Assembly (NCBI GenBank): GCA_965205615.1
Contig: CBDBHK010000026.1
Span: 310,001-374,000 of the forward strand
Source of the DNA: CBDAPI01 sp965205615
GTDB lineage: Bacteria > Acidobacteriota > UBA6911 > RPQK01 > CBDAPI01
Reading direction: 5' to 3'
Length of the DNA: 64,000 bases
The position numbers and the translations under genes are program-made. The stretch's first letter is position 1, and each line of letters opens with the position of its first letter. Below the pieces are notes generated by a model that searched no databases, was not told where the DNA came from, and was given only the letters and a program-made list of their open reading frames with translations. This document shows positions 38,441 to 46,950 of this stretch, piece by piece.

Positions 38441-39823
38441 ATGGCAGCAGGGATGGGGCTTGTCAACAAAGAGATCGCAGGCTGGGGCCGCTACCCCAGG
38501 CGATCCTGTCAACTCCATCGGCCCGAACAGATCGGGCACGCCGCCGAACTCATCGGGGACGGTTCATCGCAGAGCTATCTGGGCAGGGGCCTGGGCCGGG
38601 CCTACGGTGATGCGGCCCTCAACAGCGTCGGCGCCGTCGTTCTCAGTGAAAGGCTGGACCGGCTGCTGGACTTTGATTCAGCTACCGGGCTCCTGCGCTG
38701 TGAGGCAGGCGTCAGCCTGTCCGATATTCTCGAGACCTTCCTTCCCCGCGGATGGTTCCTGCCCGTAACGCCCGGTACCCGGTTTGCAACAGTGGGTGGT
38801 TGCGTGGCCTGCGACGTTCACGGGAAAAACCACCATATCGACGGATCTCTTTCTCACCACATCAAGTCCATGGTTCTGCTGACGGCGGACGGACGTCTCA
38901 GAACCTGTTCCCGGGAGCGTTTCCCCGAACTCTTCTGGGCCAGCGTCGGCGGAATGGGGCTGACCGGTCTGGTGCTCGAATGCGAGATTCAACTCAAGCC
39001 CGTCGAAACCGGCTACATCGAGGTGGAATATCACCGTACCGGGGATCTGGACGAAACCATGGAACTGATCGACCTGGAAGATGAACGGTTCCTCTACTCG
39101 GTGGCCTGGATGGACTGCCTGGCCAGCGGAGCATCACTGGGCCGCTCGGTACTGATGCGCGGGAACCACTGCAGCCTGGACCGGATCGATCCTTCCCGGC
39201 GAGAATCGGCTTTGCGGGTGCAGGGTCGGACCCTGCCCGACCTGCCCATCGATCTTCCAGCTTTCCTGCTCAACCGCGGCACCATCGGTCTCATGAATTC
39301 CTTCTATTACCGCCGTTTTCCGGCAGGACGCTCGCAGGCTATCGTCCACTACGACCCCTACTTCTATCCGCTGGATGCTATCGGAAACTGGAACCGTGCC
39401 TATGGTAAGAGGGGGTTCGTCCAGTATCAGTGCGCCTTTCCCCCGGAAGTCAGCCGGGCTGGAATCGAAGACATCCTCAAGAGCCTGAAGGCCAACCAGA
39501 CGGGTTCCTTCCTGGTCGTTCTGAAGCGCTTCGGATCTCGCAAGGCGGGGTTTTTGTCCTTTCCTTTTGAGGGCTACACGATCTCTCTGGATTTCCCGGT
39601 CAGCCAACGCGTGCTGGACTTTCTCAAGCATCTGGACTCTATCGTCCTGGCGCATCAGGGACGCGTCTATCTCGCCAAGGATGCCCGACTCGATCCGGAG
39701 ACTTTTCGCGCCATGTACCCTGACTCCGAGGAGTGGCTGCGGATCAAGAGAGCAGTCGATCCACACAACCGCTTCGATTCAGACCTGGCACGTCGCATCG
39801 GCCTGACTGGAGGTCGGGGTTGA
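38441..39823 (+). CDS. FAD-binding oxidoreductase, DprE1-like
   Basis: 460 residues; ATG 38453 is an alternative start. The FAD-binding PCMH fold has LGRGLGRAYGDAALN (residues ~47-61) and VTPGTRFATVGGCVACDVHGKNHHIDGSLSHHIKSMVLLTADG, both close to DprE1 of actinobacteria. DprE1 oxidises decaprenyl-phosphoryl-ribose to the 2'-keto form. The C-terminal half (FVQYQCAFP, SFLVVLKRFG, LDFPVS) matches the substrate domain. The next gene encodes a DprE2-like reductase, overlapping by 4 bp, so together they would epimerise a polyprenyl-phosphate pentose to the arabinose form. In this organism the acceptor glycan is unknown. A related FAD oxidase cannot be excluded. Confidence 0.88.
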   Translation: MAAGMGLVNKEIAGWGRYPRRSCQLHRPEQIGHAAELIGDGSSQSYLGRGLGRAYGDAALNSVGAVVLSERLDRLLDFDSATGLLRCEAGVSLSDILETFLPRGWFLPVTPGTRFATVGGCVACDVHGKNHHIDGSLSHHIKSMVLLTADGRLRTCSRERFPELFWASVGGMGLTGLVLECEIQLKPVETGYIEVEYHRTGDLDETMELIDLEDERFLYSVAWMDCLASGASLGRSVLMRGNHCSLDRIDPSRRESALRVQGRTLPDLPIDLPAFLLNRGTIGLMNSFYYRRFPAGRSQAIVHYDPYFYPLDAIGNWNRAYGKRGFVQYQCAFPPEVSRAGIEDILKSLKANQTGSFLVVLKRFGSRKAGFLSFPFEGYTISLDFPVSQRVLDFLKHLDSIVLAHQGRVYLAKDARLDPETFRAMYPDSEEWLRIKRAVDPHNRFDSDLARRIGLTGGRG

Positions 39824-40551
39824 GGCGGGTTCTGATACTGGGTGCCACTTCGTCGATCGCCCGGGCGGTAGCGGACTGTCTGTGTTCCGAGGGCGACTCG
39901 GTGGTTCTGGCGGGTCGCAATTCCGACGAGTTGAATCGGATTGCCAGCGACCTTTCCATCCGACATGAGACACAAGTCGTGGCTGCGACTCTCGAAGCCA
40001 CCGATTTCGACGCCCACGCCGCCTTCATCAGCCGGGTCGTCGAGGAGTTGGGTGGTCTGGACGGAGTCGTTTGCGCCCTGGGTGTGCTCGGCGACCAGCC
40101 CCGGGACAGCTGGGACGCCGGCAAGGCCCCAACCCTGGTCAATGTCAATCTGACGGCACCCGTGACACTGATTTCACTGGCGGTTGATGCGATGTCACAG
40201 AGCGGCTTCGTGGTGGGGCTTTCCTCGGTGGCTGGAGATCGGGGACGGCAGAGCAACTACCTTTACGGCGCAGCCAAAGGCGGGTTCTCCATCTTCCTGG
40301 ATGGACTGCGCAACCGCCTCGAGAGCAGTGGGATTCGCGTCTTCACCGTCAAGCTCGGTTTCGTGGACACGGCCATGACCTACGGCAAAGAAGGCCTGTT
40401 CCTGGTGGCACGCCCCGAACAGATCGGGCGACGAGTGGTCCGCATGCTGGATCGGGCCTCGGGTGTGTACTATGTGCCTCCCTTCTGGCGTCTGATCATG
40501 TTCGTCATCCGCTTCATCCCCGAACCGATCTTCAAGCGGCTCAAACTTTAG
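39820..40551 (+). CDS. Short-chain dehydrogenase, DprE2-like
   Basis: 243 residues starting at TTG 39820 in a TTGA overlap with the DprE1-like gene; GGAGGT lies 6-11 bases upstream, which supports this start over the ATG at 39733. The Rossmann motif is VLILGATSSIARAVA, then GRNSDEL, the catalytic SSVAG serine and the NYLYGAAKGGFSIFLDGLRNRL tyrosine/lysine pair. This set resembles DprE2, which reduces the keto sugar made by DprE1 with NADH. The C-terminal region YYVPPFWRLIMFVIRFIPEPIFKRL is basic and hydrophobic and suggests membrane contact, fitting a polyprenyl substrate. Confidence 0.9.
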   Translation: MRRVLILGATSSIARAVADCLCSEGDSVVLAGRNSDELNRIASDLSIRHETQVVAATLEATDFDAHAAFISRVVEELGGLDGVVCALGVLGDQPRDSWDAGKAPTLVNVNLTAPVTLISLAVDAMSQSGFVVGLSSVAGDRGRQSNYLYGAAKGGFSIFLDGLRNRLESSGIRVFTVKLGFVDTAMTYGKEGLFLVARPEQIGRRVVRMLDRASGVYYVPPFWRLIMFVIRFIPEPIFKRLKL

Positions 40552-40555
40552 TATT

Positions 40556-40643
40556 ACAGAACGGTAGAGCGTCAGCTCACCGTTTCCCGGCCCAACGGCA
40601 GGCTCACGCCTTGCCGTTCTGTTGCGGCAGGCGGACGCCTGCC
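40556..40643. repeat. Family 2 palindromic repeats between convergent genes
   Basis: ACAGAACGGTAGAGCGTCAGCTCACCGT, then CAACGGCAGGCTCACGCCTTGCCGTTCTGT and the hairpin CGGCAGGCG-GA-CGCCTGCCG. It lies directly after the DprE2-like stop and before the tolC stop, well placed to end transcription from both sides. Confidence 0.7.
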
Positions 40644-40650
40644 GTGCTGG

Positions 40651-42321
40651 TCAATTCTCCCTGGCAAACACGATGTCGTTTTCGTTGATGATGGTGTACA
40701 TGGCCTTCTGCAACGAGGTCAGCGCCAGCTCATAGTCCACTTCGGCTCGCAGTTCGCTGACCTGACTATCGGCCAGGTCACGTTGAAAGCGAAGGACCTC
40801 AAAGTTAGTGGACAGACCGGCTTCGAAGCGCTTGTTCTCACCATCAAGCTGCTCCTGGGACAGCCGCCGGGCGGCCCGGGCCGCCTCCAGGCTCTTCTTT
40901 CTGGTGGCAATCGTCTCGTAGGCGTTGCGTACCTCCACGATAATCATCTGCTCCTGGTTCTTCATCTCGTTGTTGAGCTGGCGCTCGCGAATGGCCGTCA
41001 TGGCCATGTCGGCGTTATTGGATCGATTGCGCAGAGGAATCGTCACGTCAACGAAGACGCCCCAGCTGATGAAGTCGAAACCAAAGGCCTGGTTCCAGGC
41101 CGTGCCGAAGGTTCCAAAGCGAGGGTCCTCGGGGTCGGGGATCGTGGTCGGCCTCTCGAAGACCTCGCCCGCCACGGTCTTGAACACCGTGCCGGAGGTT
41201 CCCAGGCTCCCAAAATTCCCTCTCAGATCGACGGTGGGTTTCCCCTCCCTCTTGTAGTAGCGGCGGTCCACACCATTCTGTTCCATCTGCAGCCTGATCC
41301 GCTCCAGCTCGGGCCGGTTGCGCGCTGAGACCTCTATCGCGTCTTCCAGAGTGAGATTGACGTCCCGCATGCGGGGTCGGTCGGCAGGGGCCAGGGTGAG
41401 GTGCCAGATGGATGCCGAAGGATCGGGCGCGAGCATCCTCTTCAGCTCGTTCTGGGCATTAATGATTTGAACCTCGGACTGGATGAGCGACTGCTCCCGC
41501 GAGGCGACTTCAGCCTGTGAGCTCGTGATTTCGATGGGCGCCATGACGCCGATCTCAACCCGCTTCTGGTTGTTGCGATGCTGAACGACAGCCAGTTCCA
41601 CGGATTTGCGCTGCGTCTCGTAGTTCTCCACAGCATAAACCAGTTCCCAGTACTGGTTTTGAACCTGCTGGATGATCTCCACGACGCGTTGCTGGAACTG
41701 TGTGTCGCTGATCGCGGTGTCGAGATTGGAGATCGCGATCTGTCGCTCGGTAGCCGTCTTTTTTCCGAATCCCCTCCACAGCGGCTGCGTGAACCTAATG
41801 TCGAAGTTGGTGTTGTAACTGGGATTGACGTTGTAGAACGAGCTGTTGGTGAAGTTTCTCCCGTTGGTCCAAAGGAGCCTCAAGCCCCCGCCGCCCTTTA
41901 CATTCTGGTTCAGGGTCGTGTCCCAGGTAAACCCGTCATTGGCAATGAAGGGTATCCCGCCTCCCGACTCCAACACGTTCGTCGTTGGGTTCTCCCGCTC
42001 GTTCCAGCCAACGGTGAAGCTGAGCGTCGGATCGTAAAACCCGCGAGCTTTTACGATCTGCTCCCGATTCAGATCCTCATTGAAGTTTTCGATGGCAATC
42101 TCCAGGTTGTTGGCCAGGGCCATGCGAATGGATTCCTGAAGGCTCAGGTCCATCACGGTGCTGGTCCGCTTCATCCGCTCCAGATAGGATTCCGGAACCT
42201 GAACGTCCCGATCCAGCGTCGAGACGCGACCCTCATCCGGCTCCGGTTCCTGCGCCGACAGCGGAGCAGCCGGGATCACCAGGACAGTACATAACAGCAA
42301 TTGAATCGTGTTCTTCTTCAT
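40651..42321 (-). CDS. TolC-family outer-membrane efflux protein
   Basis: 556 residues with signal peptide MKKNTIQLLLCTVLVIPAAPLSAQ. GGAG lies just before ATG 42321. Two repeats of long helices are visible: SLQESIRMALANNLEIAIENFNEDLNREQI in the first half and NLTLEDAIEVSARNRPELERIRLQMEQN in the second, with barrel strands such as PTLSFTVGWNERENPT and FDIRFTQPLWRGFGKK between. The end DSQVSELRAEVDYELALTSLQKAM is the usual TolC closing helix. TolC trimers form a channel-tunnel for efflux pumps or type I secretion. The inner-membrane and adaptor subunits are not nearby, so its partners are elsewhere. Confidence 0.93.
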   Translation of the reverse strand: MKKNTIQLLLCTVLVIPAAPLSAQEPEPDEGRVSTLDRDVQVPESYLERMKRTSTVMDLSLQESIRMALANNLEIAIENFNEDLNREQIVKARGFYDPTLSFTVGWNERENPTTNVLESGGGIPFIANDGFTWDTTLNQNVKGGGGLRLLWTNGRNFTNSSFYNVNPSYNTNFDIRFTQPLWRGFGKKTATERQIAISNLDTAISDTQFQQRVVEIIQQVQNQYWELVYAVENYETQRKSVELAVVQHRNNQKRVEIGVMAPIEITSSQAEVASREQSLIQSEVQIINAQNELKRMLAPDPSASIWHLTLAPADRPRMRDVNLTLEDAIEVSARNRPELERIRLQMEQNGVDRRYYKREGKPTVDLRGNFGSLGTSGTVFKTVAGEVFERPTTIPDPEDPRFGTFGTAWNQAFGFDFISWGVFVDVTIPLRNRSNNADMAMTAIRERQLNNEMKNQEQMIIVEVRNAYETIATRKKSLEAARAARRLSQEQLDGENKRFEAGLSTNFEVLRFQRDLADSQVSELRAEVDYELALTSLQKAMYTIINENDIVFAREN

Positions 42322-42635
42322 AACATCTCCATGCGGTGCAAGCTAAAGCGGCCCACGGGACTTTTATCGCAGACTGCCAGGTACTATTACGGTGGCGTTT
42401 GCTGATGGGTTTCACGAGTTCTGGATCCTCAGTGCCAGGCACACGTCAAGTCCCCCCTCTGAAAAAAAGTCTGCGAGATTGAAACCACGGCCGAAAGGAT
42501 GCGTATAGGGTCTTTAGAGTGCCCGATATGGGCTTTACATAGATCGGGAGGGCATTGGCGTCAATGTCCTGACGGCCCTCCCCTTTCGTCCCCCTTCTAT
42601 CCCGTCTCCCGGCGGGCCGAGCAGCCCCGGAAAAA
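42322..42635. other. Non-coding gap with one strong hairpin (42546-42582)
   Basis: No gene is seen in these 314 bp. The strongest feature is GGGAGGGC (42546-42553) pairing with GCCCTCCC (42575-42582), with an inner CGTCA/TGACG pair. It lies 54 bp after the SRAP gene stop on the minus strand and may be its terminator, although no T-tract follows. The left end must contain the tolC promoter. Confidence 0.4.
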
Positions 42636-43319
42636 TCAGTCAAAAAGATTCAGGTTGCGCAGCCGGGGAGGCGGCGGATCCAGGCACTCGGGTGAGTCGA
42701 AATCAGTCCGATTGAGAGCCGGATTCACTGCCGCCCGCTCCATGCGGTCGGCGGGAAAAGGTTCCAGGATAGACTGCAGGCGAGCAGCTTCGGCCTTGCA
42801 ATCAAGCCATAGCTCGAACACGGATCGATCCAGAATGACGGGCATCCGGTCGTGAATGTCCGCGATCAGGTCGTTGGGGGCAGTCGTCAAAATCGTAAAT
42901 GTTTCTAAGTCGCCGCCGCGGGAGTCGGTCGAACGATCCCACAGGCCCGCGAAAGCGAAGAGACCCCGGCTCTTGAGGCGAAAGTGAAAGGGCTGCCTGA
43001 AGCCGCGTTCCCGCCGCCACTCGTAGAACCCGTCGGCGGGTATCAGACATCGCCGCGCTCGGAACGAATCCCGCAAGGGGGCCTTGCGATCCACGGTCTC
43101 GGCTCGAGCATTGATCAGCGGCGACAAAGGGGAGGCCGGAGCCGAGCTTGAAACCAGCCCCCATTTCATAAATCTCCCGACTCGAGCTTCGGCCGGGAGG
43201 ACTGAAAACACGTCTTGAGACGGAGCGATGTTGTAGCGAACCTGAATCTCCGGACGCTCATCCAATTCAAAGAAGGAGGGAACGTCAGCAACTCTGGCCA
43301 AAGTAAAGCGTCCACACAT
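42636..43319 (-). CDS. SOS-response-associated peptidase (SRAP/HMCES-YedK family)
   Basis: 227 residues beginning MCGRFTLARV, with the obligatory Cys2 exposed after loss of methionine. Further family blocks are RYNIAPSQDVFSVLPAE, MKWGLVSS, NARAETVDRKAPLRDSFRARRCLIPADGFYEWRRE and TTAPNDLIADIHDRMPVIL (with the active-site His). SRAP proteins form a covalent thiazolidine link with abasic sites in single-stranded DNA and so shield them from cleavage. Single gene, divergent from the AhpD-like gene. No LexA-type box was recognised in the spacer. Confidence 0.95.
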   Translation of the reverse strand: MCGRFTLARVADVPSFFELDERPEIQVRYNIAPSQDVFSVLPAEARVGRFMKWGLVSSSAPASPLSPLINARAETVDRKAPLRDSFRARRCLIPADGFYEWRRERGFRQPFHFRLKSRGLFAFAGLWDRSTDSRGGDLETFTILTTAPNDLIADIHDRMPVILDRSVFELWLDCKAEAARLQSILEPFPADRMERAAVNPALNRTDFDSPECLDPPPPRLRNLNLFD

Positions 43320-43566
43320 GCGCTCTCACCTCCACGCTGAAACGAACCGGATTGTCGGCGGTGACGGGATTGTCCCGACAGAGATCATTACAGGAAATCC
43401 CACCCGCCCCCGAGCGGAGACGCTTATCCCTGACTGCCGGGTCCGGCGAGGGCCGCAGGCTCTTGCTTTTTGGGCCTCGATAAACCATGATTTTCGGAAC
43501 ATGGCTGTTCTACTTCACGTCTATAGGACCTGAAAACTCAGCCGTTGAATAATGTAAGGAGCTTGA

Positions 43567-43932
43567 ATGAGTACCGAGGAGAAACCTCATCCCGGCGATC
43601 CGGGCCAGGAGAAGAAGTGGCCCTCCTACAGCATGGTCGAGCCGCGAATGCGGCGCATCTACTTTCAGTTCTACAAGGCGACTTACAAACCTTCTCAAAT
43701 TGACCGCAAGACCAAAGAACTCATTGCCATTGCTGCCTCTCTAGGGTACCAGTGCCAGGGGTGCCTGGAAGGGCACATCAAGAAAGCCATCGAATCCGGA
43801 GCCACCCGTGAGGAGATCAGTGAAGCCATCTGCATTGCCATGGGAGTCGCGGCTGCCTCGGTGGTGGATCAAACAGACATCCTCTCCGAAAAGCTCCAGC
43901 TGGGCCCCTTCAAACACTCGAGCGACGCCTAG
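43567..43932 (+). CDS. AhpD-like carboxymuconolactone decarboxylase-domain protein
   Basis: 121 residues; AAGGAG lies 6-11 bases before ATG 43567. The CMD fold core is KTKELIAIAASLGYQCQGCLEGHIKKAIESGATREEISEAICIAM, with the redox motif Cys63-x-x-Cys66-x3-His70 of AhpD-type proteins. AhpD passes electrons to peroxiredoxins, so peroxide or thiol redox work is the best guess; decarboxylase activity is unlikely. It is a free-standing gene. The IS1111-group element begins 8 bp after its stop codon. Confidence 0.9.
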   Translation: MSTEEKPHPGDPGQEKKWPSYSMVEPRMRRIYFQFYKATYKPSQIDRKTKELIAIAASLGYQCQGCLEGHIKKAIESGATREEISEAICIAMGVAAASVVDQTDILSEKLQLGPFKHSSDA

Positions 43933-43955
43933 CAGCCCGTATCTGGACTCCTCCT

Positions 43956-44338
43956 GTCAAGGGTCCTGTTCATTTTTTCGAATTCAGCTGATCTGGGCCC
44001 TGGCGACGAAACTCGGATGCTGGGTTGAAGCCAGGAGTTTCGCTGCAGGTCCAGAATCGCTATCGGATCATCTTCTCCTCCTTGGGTCTCTGGCATGAAA
44101 GCATCGACTTTTTGCGATTCAGTGTGGACTGCAGTCGTATCTCCGGCCTCTTAGTGGAGCTGTGTTCTGGCTCCGGGCCATGATGAATATGCGCGCGTGG
44201 GGCGCCTATCGTGGTGACGGCCATCGAGTGGCCAAGGCTGCTATCGGCGTGTTCCCCGCGCCGGTCTGACCGGTTCGCCATCAGTTCGAATCCTCTCATG
44301 CAGTTCCCAGGGAAAGATCTTGACAAATCTTTTATCGC
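43956..44338 (-). ncRNA. Candidate bridge RNA (seekRNA) region of the IS1111-group element
   Basis: A 383-bp non-coding stretch after the transposase stop. IS1111-group elements are known to encode a guide RNA in this position that names donor and target DNA. On the minus strand a GCAGTCC occurs (44126-44132), identical to the core of the family 3 repeat at the insertion site. GC-rich inverted pairs such as GAACCGGTCAGACCGGC lie further upstream. Exact RNA ends cannot be set from sequence. Confidence 0.4.
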
Positions 44339-45364
44339 TTAAGCTCGCTGGGGTTCATAGGCGGCGTCACGGGTGGAAACGGCCCAGAGTAGACGGGCCA
44401 GCTTATTGGCCACAGCCACTGCCGCTTTGTTGTGCCCCCGTCGTTTTTCAATCTCCAAACCCCACCTGTGCAAACGGTCTGGCCGCTGCTTGGACTTGGC
44501 CGTCCACAAGACCGATCGCCCACCGTGGATCAAGAGAGTGCGCAAATAGATGTCCCCTTGCTTGCTGATGCACCCGAGTCGACGCCGCAGACCGCTGGAG
44601 TGCTCCCGCGGTGTCAAGCCCAGATAACTGGCAAAGTGTCGTCCCGAATCAAAGCGCCTCAGATCTCCCACAAAACCGGCCACCGCTGTGGCTGTCAGCA
44701 ATCCCACCCCGGGGATCGACTGCAGTTGTTCAATCGCAACACTCTGTCGCGATAGCGCTTTCAGTTTCCTTTCGATCCGATCGATTCGCCCCTCCAGCTC
44801 TCTGACTTCCAGACAGATCTCCTCCAGCACCGATCGGATCCCATTCGGAATCTCCACTTCTGCATCTTCGATCCATCCTCGCACCCGCTCCACGGCCTGG
44901 CAGGCTCCAACGGGAATCGTCAAACCGAATTCCCGTAGAATGCCCCGCATCGTATTGATCCGTGCCGTGCGGGTGCGCATCCATGCCGTCCGCACCCGAT
45001 GTAAGGCGGTCAACTGCTGCTGCGATTCATTTTTGATCGGAACCGGTCGAATGGCACTGTTGCGGTGGGCTTCCAACAACCCTTTCACATCACTGCGATC
45101 CGTCTTGTTGCGTAACACGTACGGCCGGACGTAGGCTGGCGGCAGCAGCACAACTTCGTGCCCCAGTTCCCGGAATCGCCGGCCCCAGTAGTGAGCCGAA
45201 CCGCAGGCTTCCATCAGAATCGTTGCCCGTTGTTGCTTGGCCATGAACCTCAACAACCGAGCTCGACCCAGGCGATGCGTCTTCTCCATCCGACCAGGCT
45301 GCTCGGAAATCCCAATCTCAAAGACCGACTTTGCCAAATCCACTGCGATTGTTCTATGCTTCAT
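44339..45364 (-). CDS. IS110-family (IS1111 group) DEDD transposase
   Basis: 341 residues; AGGAGGAG precedes the ATG at 45364. The N-terminal RuvC-like DEDD domain has TIAVDLAKSVFEIGI (first Asp), ILMEACGSAHYWGRR (Glu) and RNKTDRSDVKGLLEA (Asp pair). The C-terminal transposase_20 domain has LQSIPGVGLLTATAVAGFVGDLRRFDSGRHFASYLGLTPREHSSG, whose serine near LGLTPREHSS is the presumed nucleophile, and ends with HNKAAVAVANKLARLLWAV. The frame is intact, so the element may be active. Confidence 0.96.
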   Translation of the reverse strand: MKHRTIAVDLAKSVFEIGISEQPGRMEKTHRLGRARLLRFMAKQQRATILMEACGSAHYWGRRFRELGHEVVLLPPAYVRPYVLRNKTDRSDVKGLLEAHRNSAIRPVPIKNESQQQLTALHRVRTAWMRTRTARINTMRGILREFGLTIPVGACQAVERVRGWIEDAEVEIPNGIRSVLEEICLEVRELEGRIDRIERKLKALSRQSVAIEQLQSIPGVGLLTATAVAGFVGDLRRFDSGRHFASYLGLTPREHSSGLRRRLGCISKQGDIYLRTLLIHGGRSVLWTAKSKQRPDRLHRWGLEIEKRRGHNKAAVAVANKLARLLWAVSTRDAAYEPQRA

Positions 45365-45526
45365 TTCAGACTCCTCCTGATACAGTTAAAAACTTTGGCT
45401 CTGGCACTTTAGATGCCGTCTAAGCCTAAAGGAGGAGTCCATCTCATCATGGTGAAAATGTCACGGTTGTGCCCCCAAGTTGCCCAACCCCGGCTCACTT
45501 CGAGCAGGTTGGGTCCTATCCATCAC

Positions 45527-46702
45527 TCACAATTCGATTGGAGCAACCTCTTCCCAGCCTGCGCTCTCCCAGGACCGCATAACGGCAGCCTGTACCCGGG
45601 CCACTGCCAGGGCCTCGGCAAAGCCCGGTTCTCCCTGCTTCCGCTTCGATATCGATGCCAGGAAGTGGTAGGACTCGATCGTTTTGAGGTCTTCGTACCC
45701 CAGACTGTTGGCAGGACCCGGGTTGAAGCGGGCATGAGATGGATGCTCGGGTCCGCTGGCGATCCGGACAAACCCGTCGTGACAGCCGGGTACATCGTCG
45801 GGTAGAAAGACTTGTAGTTCATTCATGCGTTCGAAGTCCCAGCTCAAGGCCCCCTGAGTCCCATGGACCTCGAATGCTATTTGACACTTGGGCCCGCTGA
45901 TCACACGGCAGACCTCGAAGGTGCCCTGCGCACCGTTGGCGAACCGCACCAGGGCACTCGCGTAGTCCTCATTGGTGACCGGTCTCAACGGGCCATCGGC
46001 ATTCACGGAAAAATGGGTGCCCTCGCCGGGAGCGGCCAGGGGACGTTCAGGGATGAAGGTATGCCTGTTGCCCGCAACCTGCGCCGCTGGACCGACCAGC
46101 ATGTGGGCCATATCGATCACGTGCGACATGAGATCGCCCAGGCTCCCCAGTCCGGCCAGCTCCTTCTGAAAACGCCAGGAGAGCACCCCCCGGGGATTGC
46201 TGGCGTAGCCCACCAGGAACCGTCCTCTGTAGTGGGTCAACTCGCCCAGCTTTCCATCCCGGATCAACTGCCTGGAGTACTGGACCAGTGGCGGCCAGCG
46301 ATAATTGTAGCCCACGAAGCTGAGAACATTCCCGTGACGGGCCGCGGCTTCGATTTGTGCTGTTTCTTCAGGATTACGACCCACCGGTTTCTCGCAATAG
46401 ATGTGTTTCCCCTCCTGCGTGGCAGCCCGGGCGACATCCAGGTGCAGGTAGTTTGGCGCGGTGATGCTGATGGCCTGGACCTCCGGGTGGGCAATCACCT
46501 GGCGCCAGTCCGACGTCGAGGTTTCGAATCCAAAACGCGCCTGCGCCTGTTTTGAACGCGCCTCGACGTCATCAGCACAGATCACCAGGCGCGGCTCGAT
46601 CTCGGCATCCCAGTAGCGGTCGGTAATCTGCCGGTAGGCACGGCTGTGGACCTCCCCCATCCAGCCCATTCCGATAACCCCGACACCGATGCTCTGCGCC
46701 AT
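45527..46702 (-). CDS. Gfo/Idh/MocA-family oxidoreductase
   Basis: 391 residues. A Rossmann start GVGVIGMGWMGEVHSRAYRQ is followed by VQAISITAPNYLHLDVARAATQEGKHIYCEKPVGRNPEE, which contains the EKP lysine motif of the family, and a GxxxD-like block GDLMSHVIDMAHMLVG with the usual Asp/His. Such enzymes oxidise or epimerise sugars and inositols with NAD(P). The C-terminal half (AQGTFEVCRVISGPKCQIAFEVHGTQGALSWDFERM) is also standard. No signal peptide is seen. The minus-strand gene stands alone beside a sulfatase gene, so sugar catabolism is likely; substrate unknown. Confidence 0.94.
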   Translation of the reverse strand: MAQSIGVGVIGMGWMGEVHSRAYRQITDRYWDAEIEPRLVICADDVEARSKQAQARFGFETSTSDWRQVIAHPEVQAISITAPNYLHLDVARAATQEGKHIYCEKPVGRNPEETAQIEAAARHGNVLSFVGYNYRWPPLVQYSRQLIRDGKLGELTHYRGRFLVGYASNPRGVLSWRFQKELAGLGSLGDLMSHVIDMAHMLVGPAAQVAGNRHTFIPERPLAAPGEGTHFSVNADGPLRPVTNEDYASALVRFANGAQGTFEVCRVISGPKCQIAFEVHGTQGALSWDFERMNELQVFLPDDVPGCHDGFVRIASGPEHPSHARFNPGPANSLGYEDLKTIESYHFLASISKRKQGEPGFAEALAVARVQAAVMRSWESAGWEEVAPIEL

Positions 46703-46950
46703 ATCTGAAGTCCCGGCTCGCCTCGCCGCTGGCTGCTGTCCCCCAGGGTCAGACGCCGATTACCGCACGCTCGGGGGTGAGTCCTGGTTGAGTTCTCGCA
46801 CTGGACATGGTAGACGAAAGGGGAAAGCCCTGCATGGTTTCGAGGACTTGGAGCTTCAGCCCGTGCAATGGCAGTTCAGACATTTGCAGCATTCTTGCAG
46901 GAAAGATGACAAGTTCGGGACCGCGCGCCCCGGTTCTAATGAATTAGGCA

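Larger units (their letters stand above)
43941..45450 (-). mobile_element. IS110-family element, IS1111 group
   Basis: Transposase on the minus strand, with 12-bp subterminal inverted repeats TGGACTCCTCCT (43944-43955) and AGGAGGAGTCCA (45430-45441), as typical for the IS1111 group. Proposed outer limits are set by the flanks, which together restore a family 3 repeat: TAGCAGCCCGT on the left and GGTGAAAA from 45451 on the right. No target duplication, as expected for this family. A ~390-bp non-coding end lies beyond the transposase stop. Confidence 0.8.

Noticed and set aside
43933..44338. Small protein-coding genes in the non-coding end of the IS1111-group element
   Set aside because: Short frames there have no family features or ribosome sites, and this region is expected to encode an RNA.
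45365..45526. tRNA or attachment site beside the IS1111-group element
   Set aside because: No cloverleaf could be drawn, and the flanks are explained by a family 3 repeat.
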